Positions 45,455-55,813 of a stretch of 64,000 nucleotides of DNA are shown here, in pieces. This DNA is from Spirochaetota bacterium (GTDB lineage: Bacteria; Spirochaetota; Brevinematia; DTOW01), in NCBI GenBank assembly GCA_025061835.1, contig JANXAC010000005.1:10507-74506 (forward strand), read 5' to 3'. The notes beneath the pieces were generated by a model that did no database searches, was not told where the DNA came from, and saw nothing but the letters and a program-made list of their open reading frames with translations. Made by a program: the position numbers and the translations under genes. Position 1 is the first letter of the stretch. Every line of letters starts with the position of its first letter.

Positions 45455-46753
45455 TTATTTCTCCTTCACAAAAAATAGGATGTTTTCATTCTTCATTATG
45501 TTATATAATCCAAATATATTCTTATTTATATTCCTCTCAAGTTTGAAACCTATACTTTCCATACATCTAATTGTAAATTCTACAGTTGGTATCTCTTTAC
45601 CTTCGAATCTAGCGTTTCCTATTATTATTACTGCATACCTATTTTTCTTAAGAACCCTATACATCTCGCGGTAAGACTTTTTCATATCTTCGTTGTAAAG
45701 ATGTATCTTATCTTTACCTTTTCCTCTAACGCCTATGAATTCTTCTCTTATCTTACTCAAGTTATATCCCATATACATGAGGGAGTGTTTATCATTTTCC
45801 ACATAGTCAAGTGCAATAGAGTAAGGAGGAGAAGTTATTATACCGTCAACTGATTCGTCTGGTAGTTGTATGTTTCTTGAGTCGCCTAGGTTGATTCTTA
45901 CTTGTCCAAGATTAATTTTAAGTTCTCTGACTAAGGTGTAATAATCCTCTACTGACCTAATCATGAGATCTAGATTTCTAAAGAATGAATCGACCAAGTT
46001 TTTCTTGCGTCTGTAGTTATCACTTACAGCAACAAGTCTAGCAAGAGTGTAAAAGTTTCTAACTCTTTCATCATCAGATATTTTTTCTATATACCTTCCG
46101 AGAACTATATCTTGATAACATGAGTTTCTTATGATATCTTTTCGTATCCTTTTTATCTCATCCAGAACGTAAATAGATTCTGTTTTAACTTTTCCTTGTA
46201 TTACACATAAGGGTGAAATGTCTATTCCTATGAAGTTTACTCCTAGTAATTGTGCCTCAACAGCAGCAGTACCACTACCAGAGAATGGATCTAAGAGCAG
46301 ATCTCCTTCTTTCAAGCCTATGATATTTATAAGTGCTCTGACCATTTGAGGGTGGAATTTACCTTTGTACGGATATATCCAGTGTGTTAGATATTGATTT
46401 ACAGATTTGGTTACGTTTCGTTGAGTTATGTGGTAATAGTCAGTTAGTTCTTCACAAACGGACTTGAAGTATGCTAACCTTTTTTTTGCTAGTTCCTTAT
46501 CAGGTAGATTTAGTATTTTGATTATCTTTAGTTCTTCGTTTATTTCAAACTCAATACCAAGAGAGATTGCTTCTAGGAGTGCAAGCGTAAGTTCATATAT
46601 GAACTGGATATTGTCAAACATTACTAGGTATTCTGATTTTGTGTAAGTAGATGGTAAGTTTTTTACCGTATCTATGAGTTCACCATTTCTTAGCCTACGG
46701 AATGAGAATAGATGATTCTGAATATCTAGAAACTCTTTGTAGTTTTGTTTCAT
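45455..46753 (-). CDS. DNA methyltransferase (type II R-M, N4-C or N6-A)
   Basis: A 432-residue methylase. The AdoMet site LLDPFSGSGTAAVEAQ is near residue 155, and the catalytic motif TSPPYSIALDYV near 310, with about 140 residues between. The order motif I then motif IV with a large intervening region fits the alpha or gamma class. SPPY is commonest in N4-cytosine enzymes but also occurs for N6-adenine. The partner nuclease gene follows. The start lacks a Shine-Dalgarno. Confidence 0.88.
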   Translation of the reverse strand: MKQNYKEFLDIQNHLFSFRRLRNGELIDTVKNLPSTYTKSEYLVMFDNIQFIYELTLALLEAISLGIEFEINEELKIIKILNLPDKELAKKRLAYFKSVCEELTDYYHITQRNVTKSVNQYLTHWIYPYKGKFHPQMVRALINIIGLKEGDLLLDPFSGSGTAAVEAQLLGVNFIGIDISPLCVIQGKVKTESIYVLDEIKRIRKDIIRNSCYQDIVLGRYIEKISDDERVRNFYTLARLVAVSDNYRRKKNLVDSFFRNLDLMIRSVEDYYTLVRELKINLGQVRINLGDSRNIQLPDESVDGIITSPPYSIALDYVENDKHSLMYMGYNLSKIREEFIGVRGKGKDKIHLYNEDMKKSYREMYRVLKKNRYAVIIIGNARFEGKEIPTVEFTIRCMESIGFKLERNINKNIFGLYNIMKNENILFFVKEK

Positions 46754-46928
46754 AACTTATACTTAGATGATTCTAGACCAGAAATGGAAAATGTTTCAAT
46801 TTTCTTTTTTAATGATGAATTACTGTTTGGTTGATTTAAGAAACTCGGTAAGAATAAGATATTCTATCTTTTATTGAAAACCGATCGTTTTATCCTTTAT
46901 GTTAGTGAAAACTTTGTGGAGGATAGTG

Positions 46929-48329
46929 ATGGGGATGTTTAAGTTTGACTTTAACTACTGTATGTCCAACTACATTGGGTCAAGAGTAGGTATATCCGAG
47001 GAAGAACTTTTGTCTTATGAGAAGAAGATTGAAAGATTACACGAGAACCTGATGAGTAAGGCAGGAAAAGAGCTTGGTTTCTACAATCTACCTTACGATA
47101 CTGAGAACTTGGAAAACATTAAGGAAAGGTTAAAAAAGTTTAAGGACAAATTTGACACGCAAGTTGTTCTAGGGATAGGTGGGTCTGGACTTGGTCCTTC
47201 CGCGCTTTACTCTTCACTTCTTAACTACATACACAACGAACTACCGAAAGAGAAGAGAAAGGGGATGAGAACTTATGTGATAGATAATGTTGATCCTGAC
47301 TGGTTTTCTGATATGATGGAGGTTATAGACCCGAAGAATACTGTTTTTGTGGTTATTAGTAAGTCAGGTTCTACCGCTGAAACTGCTGCTGACTTCCTTG
47401 CTTGCTTTTCAAGGTTTAAGGATGTGCTTTCTAATAAAATGAGTGAGCACATTGTAGCGGTGACTGACCCTAAAAAGGGAGAACTCAGGAAGATGGCTGA
47501 TGAGTTTGGACTTGAATCTTTTGCTATACCTGAAAATGTTGGTGGTAGGTTTAGTGTGTTATCTTCTGTTGGATTAGTTCCTGGAGAATTGATGGGAATT
47601 GATACATCTAGTTTGCTTGAAGGTGCTAGGGAAATGGATAAGGTATCAAGAAAACCAAAACTTATGGAAAATCCTGCTTATCTTAACGCAGTTTTGGAGT
47701 ATATACTTTATCTCAAGGGGGTAAATATATCTGTTTTGATGCCATATTCTACAAAACTCGGTAAGTGGGCTGATTGGTATATTCAACTATGGGCTGAAAG
47801 CTTGGGTAAAAAGGTTGATAACGATGGTGCTTATGTTTATGTAGGACCTACACCTATTAAGGGAGTTGGTTCAACCGATCAGCACTCGCAGGTTCAGCTT
47901 TTCAAGGAAGGTCCTTACGATAAAGTAATAACTTTCATAAGAGTAGAGAAGTTTCATAACGAAGTAAATCTGAGTTATGACGAAAGACTTTCAAAATACT
48001 CGTCTCTTGGATACTTAATGAACCATACTATGAACGAACTTATAAACGCCGAAGAGATGGCAACAGAAGTAGCACTCGCAAAGGAAGGAAAACCGTCTAA
48101 AACAATTATCCTTCCAGAAGTTAATGAATACTACGTAGGTCAGATGATCTTCTTCTTTGAGGTTGCTACTGCTATGTCAGGAGAACTCTACAATATAAAC
48201 GCATTTGACCAACCTGGAGTTGAAGAGGGTAAGAACTTCACATACGCACTCCTTGGCAGGAGTGGATACGATTCAAAGAAAGAAGAATTCAACAGACTCT
48301 ATAGCAAGTCTAGTAGATTTGTAATTTAG
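46929..48329 (+). CDS. pgi: Glucose-6-phosphate isomerase
   Basis: PGI interconverts glucose-6-P and fructose-6-P. VVLGIGGSGLGPSALYSSL near residue 80 (in pieces), VISKSGSTAETAA near 138 and the signature GGRFSVLSSVGLVPGELMGID near 205 (in pieces) are diagnostic; the C-terminal Lys region lies near 430. The ATG at 46929 is six bases after GGAGG, ahead of an ATG at 46935; a longer frame begins upstream. The length is 466 residues, the shorter bacterial type. No other glycolysis gene is adjacent. Confidence 0.95.
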   Translation: MGMFKFDFNYCMSNYIGSRVGISEEELLSYEKKIERLHENLMSKAGKELGFYNLPYDTENLENIKERLKKFKDKFDTQVVLGIGGSGLGPSALYSSLLNYIHNELPKEKRKGMRTYVIDNVDPDWFSDMMEVIDPKNTVFVVISKSGSTAETAADFLACFSRFKDVLSNKMSEHIVAVTDPKKGELRKMADEFGLESFAIPENVGGRFSVLSSVGLVPGELMGIDTSSLLEGAREMDKVSRKPKLMENPAYLNAVLEYILYLKGVNISVLMPYSTKLGKWADWYIQLWAESLGKKVDNDGAYVYVGPTPIKGVGSTDQHSQVQLFKEGPYDKVITFIRVEKFHNEVNLSYDERLSKYSSLGYLMNHTMNELINAEEMATEVALAKEGKPSKTIILPEVNEYYVGQMIFFFEVATAMSGELYNINAFDQPGVEEGKNFTYALLGRSGYDSKKEEFNRLYSKSSRFVI

Positions 48330-48365
48330 GGAAGTTTTGGAATAACACTTGAAAGTTTTTTGTCT

Positions 48366-48671
48366 CTAAACTGGTATCAAAGTGATTGTTTTCATTATCA
48401 CTAGATACAGTAGTTCAAGTATCAGGAATAGCCAGAGAACTGATAGGTCAAAGAAGCCTATTCTTGAAGGAAGATGAGTTCTTAAAAAACTTAGTGGTGG
48501 TTCTGTGATTGTGTATAATATTTGATAGACTTTTGAACCCATAAGTTGTGGATTAAACATTATGATCCACGAGAAGACTACTCTTATGAATAGAACAAAT
48601 TGGTATGCTCTTACTGCTCCTGCTAGAACTAGCAGGATAATCTGCGGAATTGAAAAAGTTTCTAGCGACAT
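48366..48671 (-). CDS. YggT family membrane protein
   Basis: A 101-residue protein with two or three membrane segments and the YggT motif RVVFSWIIMFNPQ near residue 30, followed by ITEPPLSFLRTHLP near 55 and a second membrane pair. The family is linked to division or osmotic tolerance, but function is poorly defined. It is monocistronic. The ATG lacks a Shine-Dalgarno. TTGCAA, a 19-bp spacer and CATAAT end 11 bases upstream, a weak leaderless-type promoter. Confidence 0.88.
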   Translation of the reverse strand: MSLETFSIPQIILLVLAGAVRAYQFVLFIRVVFSWIIMFNPQLMGSKVYQILYTITEPPLSFLRTHLPSRIGFFDLSVLWLFLILELLYLVIMKTITLIPV

Positions 48672-48804
48672 GTTGTTTGTTAATTATGTATAATTTTACC
48701 TTTGGTTTTGCAATTTGTGTTTGTTTTTGTTAATGAAGTCTAAATTCATAAATAGAGTGAAGATGGTTCTTTCATTTGTTTCAATAGAGTATTTTTCTAG
48801 TTGG

Positions 48805-48832
48805 TTGAAATGTAGGAGTTAAGATATATAGT
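48805..48832 (+). promoter_or_regulatory. SDR gene promoter, predicted leaderless
   Basis: TTGAAA (48805-48810), a 16-bp spacer and TATAGT (48827-48832) end nine bases before ATG 48842. There is no Shine-Dalgarno at the start. Confidence 0.6.
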
Positions 48833-48841
48833 ATTGTTATT

Positions 48842-49507
48842 ATGAGTAGGAGTGTTTTGGTTACAGGTGGTAGCATAGGGATAGGTAGGGCTATATGTAT
48901 TGAATTTGCTAAATTGGGGTATAAGGTTATCTTTTCATATTACAAAGACAGAGATGAAGCAATGGAAGTAGAAAAGGAATGTAGGAGGTTAGGAGCTTTA
49001 GATGTTTTTTACTACTACCTTAATCTTATGGATGATGATAGTATAAAGAAATTCGCATCTGAGGTTGTAGGTAGGTTTGGTAGTGTTGATGTGTTTGTGA
49101 ATAACGCTGCAACTATTGCTTGGAAACCTCTAGAAGAACAGTCTTTTGACGAAATAGAATCGCAGGTTAGGACTAACCTTGAGGGACTAATAAAGGTGAC
49201 GAAGATTTTTTTACCTTACATTAGGGAAATGATAATAAACATATCAAGTGGTGCAGGTAAAACAGGGTTCGCAGACCTCACAACATACTGTGCTACGAAG
49301 TTTGGAGTAAGAGGTTTTACACAGGCAATAGCAAAGGAACTCAATAACATAAAGGTAGTAGTTGTCAATCCTGATATGACACAGACTAGAATGACTAATT
49401 TTCAAGGGAGGCCACCTAGTGAGGTTGCTAGCGTAGTTGTAAAAGTAGCCGAAAATAAGATAAGAGTCAATTCTGGAGATGATGTTGATGTTTGGAGGTA
49501 TGTATGA
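48842..49507 (+). CDS. Short-chain dehydrogenase/reductase
   Basis: A 221-residue SDR. The cofactor motif is TGGSIGIGRA near residue 8, NNAA near 86, catalytic Ser in ISSGAG near 137, and the YCATK motif near 150 with the catalytic Tyr and Lys. The lack of typical 3-oxoacyl-ACP reductase C-terminal motifs makes a fabG call unsafe. The stop overlaps the start of a lipid glycosyltransferase gene (ATGA), so the pair is coupled, suggesting a role in lipid or glycolipid metabolism. Confidence 0.9.
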   Translation: MSRSVLVTGGSIGIGRAICIEFAKLGYKVIFSYYKDRDEAMEVEKECRRLGALDVFYYYLNLMDDDSIKKFASEVVGRFGSVDVFVNNAATIAWKPLEEQSFDEIESQVRTNLEGLIKVTKIFLPYIREMIINISSGAGKTGFADLTTYCATKFGVRGFTQAIAKELNNIKVVVVNPDMTQTRMTNFQGRPPSEVASVVVKVAENKIRVNSGDDVDVWRYV

Positions 49508-50625
49508 AAGTGTCAATAATGTATGTTAAGGCTGGAGCAGGTCATCTATCTGCGGCAAAAGCACTTGCAGAAGAACTTAAATACTTGTATCCTGATGTTG
49601 AACCACTGCTTTATGATGGGCTTACTGGAGCACCTAATTATGTAAGAAATATAATAGAAAAGGGTTATTCAATGGCGTCAAACTTTTTCCCACCTGTATG
49701 GATGGGGATATACGCTTTTAGCAAGTTGTATCCTATCAGAAAACTTGAGGTTGACTTGGTTTCTGCTTATATAAAGAGACATGTTAGAAAACACATACTT
49801 GGAGAAAAGCCAGATAAGATAGTCGTAGATCACTTTTTTGTTATAAAACCAGTCTATGAGATTGTCAAAGAAGAGAATTTGAATATTAAAGTTCTTGTCA
49901 TAGCAACTGATCCTTTCACTTGTCATCCTATTTGGTTTACATATCCTAATATGGATCTTGTTGTCTTCAGTGAGAGGATGAAAAAGTATGCTGTCAAGAA
50001 TGGAGTTCCAGAGGATAGGATAACTGTTTTACCTATAATTTTGAATAAAAAGTTCAGTTCGAAACTACCTGATGATGAGGTTAAAAAACTTAAAGAGAGG
50101 TATGGTTTTTCACTAGGGAAGCATCTTGTTTTGATGGCAGGAGGTGGAGAAGGAATACCAAATGGGGAGTTATTTTTGGAGGAGATTGCGAAGTCAGATT
50201 TGGATGTAGAGATGGCTATTGTATGTGGTAGAAACGAGATACTTAAACAGAAAAGTGAAGAGGTTGCTAAAAGGTATTCAAGCAAGAAGATAGTTGTATA
50301 TGGTTTTGTTGATTTTATGTATGACCTTATGAATATGTCAAGTGTTGTGATAACCAAGGGGGGACCTGCTACCGTTATGGAGACACTCATACTTGAAAAA
50401 CCTCTTATTATCACATCTTACATATGGGAACAGGAGAAGGGAAATGTTGAATTTGTTGAAGAGAATTACCTAGGTTTCTATGAAACTAAACCGAAGAAAG
50501 TAGTTGATAAAGTTAGAAAATTACTATTTGATGAAGATCAAGTTAAGAAGTTTAAGGAGAACATAGTTAAAGCGAACATAAGGAATGGAACAACTGATAT
50601 AGCAAAGTTTATATATAACTTCTAA
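49504..50625 (+). CDS. MGDG synthase-type diacylglycerol glycosyltransferase
   Basis: A 373-residue GT-B enzyme of the GT28/MGDG-synthase group (UgtP-like). AGAGHLSAAKALAEEL near residue 9 is the family N-terminal motif, and DLVVFSE near 155, GGGEGIPNGEL near 222, and TKGGPATVMETLILEKPLIIT near 288 form the C-terminal donor site. It should transfer glucose or galactose to diacylglycerol on the inner membrane, making glycolipid. The ATG at 49504 follows GGAGG and overlaps the SDR stop. Glycolipids in this host may replace phospholipids, an inference. Confidence 0.9.
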   Translation: MKVSIMYVKAGAGHLSAAKALAEELKYLYPDVEPLLYDGLTGAPNYVRNIIEKGYSMASNFFPPVWMGIYAFSKLYPIRKLEVDLVSAYIKRHVRKHILGEKPDKIVVDHFFVIKPVYEIVKEENLNIKVLVIATDPFTCHPIWFTYPNMDLVVFSERMKKYAVKNGVPEDRITVLPIILNKKFSSKLPDDEVKKLKERYGFSLGKHLVLMAGGGEGIPNGELFLEEIAKSDLDVEMAIVCGRNEILKQKSEEVAKRYSSKKIVVYGFVDFMYDLMNMSSVVITKGGPATVMETLILEKPLIITSYIWEQEKGNVEFVEENYLGFYETKPKKVVDKVRKLLFDEDQVKKFKENIVKANIRNGTTDIAKFIYNF

Positions 50626-50666
50626 AAGTTTTCAGTAATGTTTTAGGGCAAAACGAGAGATATAGG

Positions 50667-50687
50667 AAAGGGGGATAATCCCCCTTT
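50667..50687. terminator. Strong bidirectional hairpin between glycosyltransferase and glnA
   Basis: AAAGGGGGA, loop TAA, TCCCCCTTT forms a 9-bp stem with U-rich flanks on both strands. It lies between the convergent ends of the glycosyltransferase gene and glnA. Confidence 0.8.
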
Positions 50688-50690
50688 ATA

Positions 50691-52121
50691 TTAGACATCA
50701 AAGTATAGAACAAACTCATAAGGATGAGGTCTCTGAGCAACTCCTTTCACCTCAACATTCATCTTGTAGTCAATCCATGTTTCTATAACATCCTTGGTGA
50801 AAACATCTCCTTGTAGTAGGAATTCATGGTCTTTTGCTAGTGCTTCAAGTGATTCTTCAAGAGATCCTGAATACTGGGGTATTTTGGCTCTTTCTTCTGG
50901 TGGTAGGTCGTAGATATTTTTGTCAATAGGTTCTCCTGGGTCTATTCTGTTTCTTATACCATCTATTCCTGCCATTAGCATAGCAGCGAATGCTAGGTAT
51001 GGGTTGGAAGTTGCGTCTGGTGGTCTGTATTCTATCCTCTTCGCTTTTGGTGATGTGGAATAGACAGGTATTCTTACTGCTGCGCTTCTGTTCCTTGCTG
51101 AGTAAGCAAGATTGATCGGTGCCTCAAATCCTGGGACGAGTCTCTTGTAGGAGTTAGTTGATGGATTTGTGAAAGCTGCGATTGCTTTTGCATGCTTTAG
51201 GAGACCACCTATATACCACAGAGCTTCCTGTGATAGACCTGCATACTTGTCCCCTGCGAAGAGGTTCTTACCATCCTTCCAGATACTCTGGTGAGTGTGC
51301 ATTCCAGTTCCATTGTCTCCGAATATGGGTTTTGGCATAAACGTAACAGTTTTTCCTCTCCTCCAAGCAACGTTTTTGAGAACATACTTTACCTTCAAAG
51401 TATTATCAGCAGTTTTTGTTAGGGTATCAAATCTGAAGTCAATCTCACCTTGACCTGCTGTTGCTACTTCGTGGTGGTGTGTTTCAACTTTGATGCCGAT
51501 CTTTTCAAGTATCAATACTGCTTCACTTCTTAGGTCTTGTAGAGAGTCGTGTGGTGGAACTGGGAAGTATCCTTCTTTATGCCTAATTTTGTATCCCTTG
51601 TTGAATGTTCCATCAATGTTCCTTTCGTTTCCACTGTTCCATATTGCTTCATCGGAATCAATGAAGTAGTATCCACTGTGAGAGTTTTGATCAAAATATG
51701 CTTTGTCAAACACGAAAAACTCAAGTTCGGGTCCAAAGTATGCGGTATCACCTATACCTGTTGATTTTAGATATGCTTCTGCTTTTTTAGCAATATGTCT
51801 TGGGTCTCGTGTGTAATCTTTGCCTGTTATAGGGTCTTTAATGTCGCAGAAAAATACTAGGGTCTTATGTTCAGAAAATGGATCAACAAACGCTGATGTT
51901 GGATCAGGTGTTAGGAGCATGTCACTTTCGTTTATGCTCTGCCAACCCCTGATTGAGGATCCATCAAACCCGAGTCCTTTCTCAAAAACGTCTTCATCTA
52001 GCGCATGAGATGGTATTGAGAAGTGTTGCCATAAACCTGGAAAGTCCATAAACCTGAGGTCTATTATCTCAATACCTTGATCCTTGATGAACTTTAAAGC
52101 TTCGCCTTTATCCTTAAACAT
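50691..52121 (-). CDS. glnA: Glutamine synthetase, type I (GSI-beta-like)
   Basis: GlnA makes glutamine from glutamate and ammonia with [13 protein letters not shown] near residue 50, [16 protein letters not shown] near 265, [17 protein letters not shown] near 315 and NRSAAVRIP near 342 are conserved. NIYDLPPEE near 402 carries the tyrosine that is adenylylated in GSI-beta enzymes, suggesting GlnE control. The ATG at 52121 follows AAAGGAGGG by about six bases; the length is 476 residues. It is downstream of glnB, separated by a hairpin with a U-run. Confidence 0.96.
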   Translation of the reverse strand: MFKDKGEALKFIKDQGIEIIDLRFMDFPGLWQHFSIPSHALDEDVFEKGLGFDGSSIRGWQSINESDMLLTPDPTSAFVDPFSEHKTLVFFCDIKDPITGKDYTRDPRHIAKKAEAYLKSTGIGDTAYFGPELEFFVFDKAYFDQNSHSGYYFIDSDEAIWNSGNERNIDGTFNKGYKIRHKEGYFPVPPHDSLQDLRSEAVLILEKIGIKVETHHHEVATAGQGEIDFRFDTLTKTADNTLKVKYVLKNVAWRRGKTVTFMPKPIFGDNGTGMHTHQSIWKDGKNLFAGDKYAGLSQEALWYIGGLLKHAKAIAAFTNPSTNSYKRLVPGFEAPINLAYSARNRSAAVRIPVYSTSPKAKRIEYRPPDATSNPYLAFAAMLMAGIDGIRNRIDPGEPIDKNIYDLPPEERAKIPQYSGSLEESLEALAKDHEFLLQGDVFTKDVIETWIDYKMNVEVKGVAQRPHPYEFVLYFDV

Positions 52122-52157
52122 ATATCCCTCCTTTAAAAATTTTCTTTGATAATTATA

Positions 52158-52183
52158 AAAAAGGTGAGACAACCCCCACCTTT
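52158..52183 (-). terminator. Terminator-like hairpin between glnB and glnA
   Basis: On the minus strand AAAGGTG, a 12-base loop region and CACCTTTTTT form a stem followed by a U-run. It lies after glnB and before the glnA Shine-Dalgarno, so part of the transcription may stop here while some reads through. Confidence 0.65.
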
Positions 52184-52223
52184 GAAAAAACTAGTATATT
52201 TTACATTCTTGCTTTCTATCAAG

Positions 52224-53876
<1,653 letters not shown>

Positions 53877-53909
53877 ATTATACCTCCTAATCTTTTTCTA
53901 GTTAATGTA

Positions 53910-53925
53910 TTCAAAGTGTGTGCCA
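53910..53925 (-). promoter_or_regulatory. Sigma-54-type promoter for amt-glnB(-glnA)
   Basis: On the minus strand TTTGGCAC-ACACT-TTGAA matches the sigma-54 consensus TGGCAC-N5-TTGCA in all but one base. The GG and the TTG have exact -24/-12 spacing. The -12 box is about 35 bases before the amt ATG, leaving a leader of about 20 bases with a Shine-Dalgarno. The upstream inverted repeat GCCTA-AATAA-TAGGC (53952-53966) may be an activator site. Confidence 0.75.
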
Positions 53926-54051
53926 AAGTTGTGAAGTATTGGTAAAATGTTGCCTAAATAATAGGCTTTTGAATTTAAAGGATGATTAAATTGTAAAGTT
54001 TGTGTATATTTTTTAGGCATTGGCTAATTTTGTTGCTCAAAATTAAGGCAT

Positions 54052-54075
54052 TTTTGAAAGTTATTTTGAAAGTTA
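54052..54075 (+). repeat. Tandem 12-bp direct repeat
   Basis: TTTTGAAAGTTA occurs twice in exact tandem in the divergent gap between amt and the carbonic anhydrase gene. The wider context is also partly repeated (TTAAGG-(C/G)-ATTTTT on either side). It may be a site for an activator of the sigma-54 promoter or chance AT-rich repetition. Confidence 0.5.
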
Positions 54076-54168
54076 AGGGATTTTTATGAAGTATTTATTT
54101 ATTAGTTCTCAATTTTATTTTGTTTTGGACTAATGATTATAATTTTTGAAGTTAAGTAAGGAGGGAAT

Positions 54169-54792
54169 ATGCCTGATATAATAGGGAAGTATAAGGCATT
54201 CTACAAGGAGGATTTTGGGAGCTACAAGGATCTTTTTGAGCGTTTAGGTAGTGGTCAGAAACCTCATACTCTTTTCATATCCTGTTCGGATAGTAGAGTT
54301 GTTCCAGAACTTATAACTAAATCATTACCAGGAGAGTTATTTGTTGTAAGAACTGTTGCTAACATTGTTCCACCATATGATAATAGTGATATATCATCAA
54401 CCGTTTCTTCTGCTATTGAGTATGCTGTTATGGCTCTTGAGGTTGAAAACATAGTAATATGTGGACACTATAACTGCGGAGGTTGTGCTGCGCTGCACCT
54501 TGAGGAAAGCAAACTTGATGATAAACCAAGTCTGAAGAAATGGATAAAAATCTCAAAAGATGTTGCTAGGAAGGCAGTAGAGACTGTGGGTAGTGATACT
54601 AGTATGCTATACACTGTTACGGAACGGCTGAATGTAGTCAAACAGATTGAGAATATTCTAACCTATCCATTCGTTAAAGAGAGATTTGAAAACAAGAAGA
54701 TAAAGATATACGGTTGGCACTACATTATACCAACAGGAGAACTTTATAACTATAACTTTGATACCAGAACCTTTGAAAAGGTGGTGGTTTAA
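54169..54792 (+). CDS. can: Beta-class carbonic anhydrase
   Basis: A 207-residue zinc enzyme that interconverts CO2 and bicarbonate. The zinc ligands are in CSDSRVVPE near residue 39 and ICGHYNCGGC near 96, the classical beta-class signature. GELFVVRTVAN near 60 is conserved. The gene has a strong Shine-Dalgarno (AAGGAGGG). It is divergent from amt; a shared regulatory region is possible but a role in nitrogen control is not shown. Confidence 0.94.
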   Translation: MPDIIGKYKAFYKEDFGSYKDLFERLGSGQKPHTLFISCSDSRVVPELITKSLPGELFVVRTVANIVPPYDNSDISSTVSSAIEYAVMALEVENIVICGHYNCGGCAALHLEESKLDDKPSLKKWIKISKDVARKAVETVGSDTSMLYTVTERLNVVKQIENILTYPFVKERFENKKIKIYGWHYIIPTGELYNYNFDTRTFEKVVV

Positions 54793-54943
54793 TAATTATT
54801 TGTTAGCGTTTTGTAGGATAGTTGGATGTCTAGTGTAGATGAGAATTACTATAGATTACTATATTACTACACGAAGTATTTTATGAGGGTTAGTGTAGTA
54901 ATTGTTGCATATTTTATGTTTATTTATCTGTATAATTGACTTA

Positions 54944-55813
54944 GTGAGGAATTTTTCGTATTTTAAATATATGTTGGAAGATGTAAAAAGTTGTAAAAGG
55001 CCGTCTTACTCTGGTTCTTTCTATCCTTCCGAGAAGTTTAGACTTGAGAAGATGATAGATGATTTTATAAAGCAAGCCGAAGTTCCAGATGATATTCGCC
55101 AGAAGGATATAGTTGCTTTGATTTCACCACACGCGGGATATAAGTATTCTGGTTTTGTAGCAGCACATTCATACAAAGCAGTTCAAGGTAAAGACTATGA
55201 TGTTGTCATAATTCTTGCTCCAAGTCATCATTTCTACCTACATTACTTTATAATTGATGATAGGAGATATTATCAAACTCCTCTGGGAATTTTAAACCTA
55301 AACCTAGATATAATTAACTTCCTGAAGAGTAAGAATGGATTTGAAGTGTCGCATAGAGTTCAAGATGAAGAGCATTCACTAGAGGTTCAACTGCCGTTTA
55401 TATACTATATCTTTGATGGTAAAGTTCAGATTGTCCCAATACTCTACGGAGAAGAGAACAGGTTGTTTATGGTTACAATGGCTGAAGTTTTAGGAGAGAT
55501 ATTTAGCAAATTTAAGGATGTGAAGATACTGGTTGTGGTATCTACTGATTTGTCTCACTATCATACTTATGATGAGGCATACATTATTGATAATAGGATG
55601 GCTGATATAATTAGAAAGAAAGATTTTGAGAGTTATGTTAATATGTTGTATAGTAAGAAGATAGAAGCATGTGGTGCTGGACCTCTCGGGACTTTTATCT
55701 ACCTATCTAACATTAATAACAAACAAGTCAGTGTGCTGAAACTTCTCAACTCTGGAGATACAAGTGGAACTAAAGATTATGTAGTAGGATACTTATCTGC
55801 TGTTATGTATTAG
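54944..55813 (+). CDS. amrB: Memo-like protein (AmmeMemoRadiSam system protein B)
   Basis: A 289-residue homologue of the Memo family, which shares the fold of class III extradiol dioxygenases. RPSYSGSFYPSE near residue 18, SPHAGYKYSG near 61, APSHHFYLHYF near 89, STDLSHYHTYDEA near 198 and AGPLGTFIYL near 245 carry the His/Asp site of the family. TATAAT (54931-54936) ends seven bases before an in-frame GTG at 54944, so the start is probably this GTG; ATG 54971 is the alternative. AmmA and the radical-SAM partner are not adjacent. Confidence 0.8.
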   Translation: MRNFSYFKYMLEDVKSCKRPSYSGSFYPSEKFRLEKMIDDFIKQAEVPDDIRQKDIVALISPHAGYKYSGFVAAHSYKAVQGKDYDVVIILAPSHHFYLHYFIIDDRRYYQTPLGILNLNLDIINFLKSKNGFEVSHRVQDEEHSLEVQLPFIYYIFDGKVQIVPILYGEENRLFMVTMAEVLGEIFSKFKDVKILVVVSTDLSHYHTYDEAYIIDNRMADIIRKKDFESYVNMLYSKKIEACGAGPLGTFIYLSNINNKQVSVLKLLNSGDTSGTKDYVVGYLSAVMY

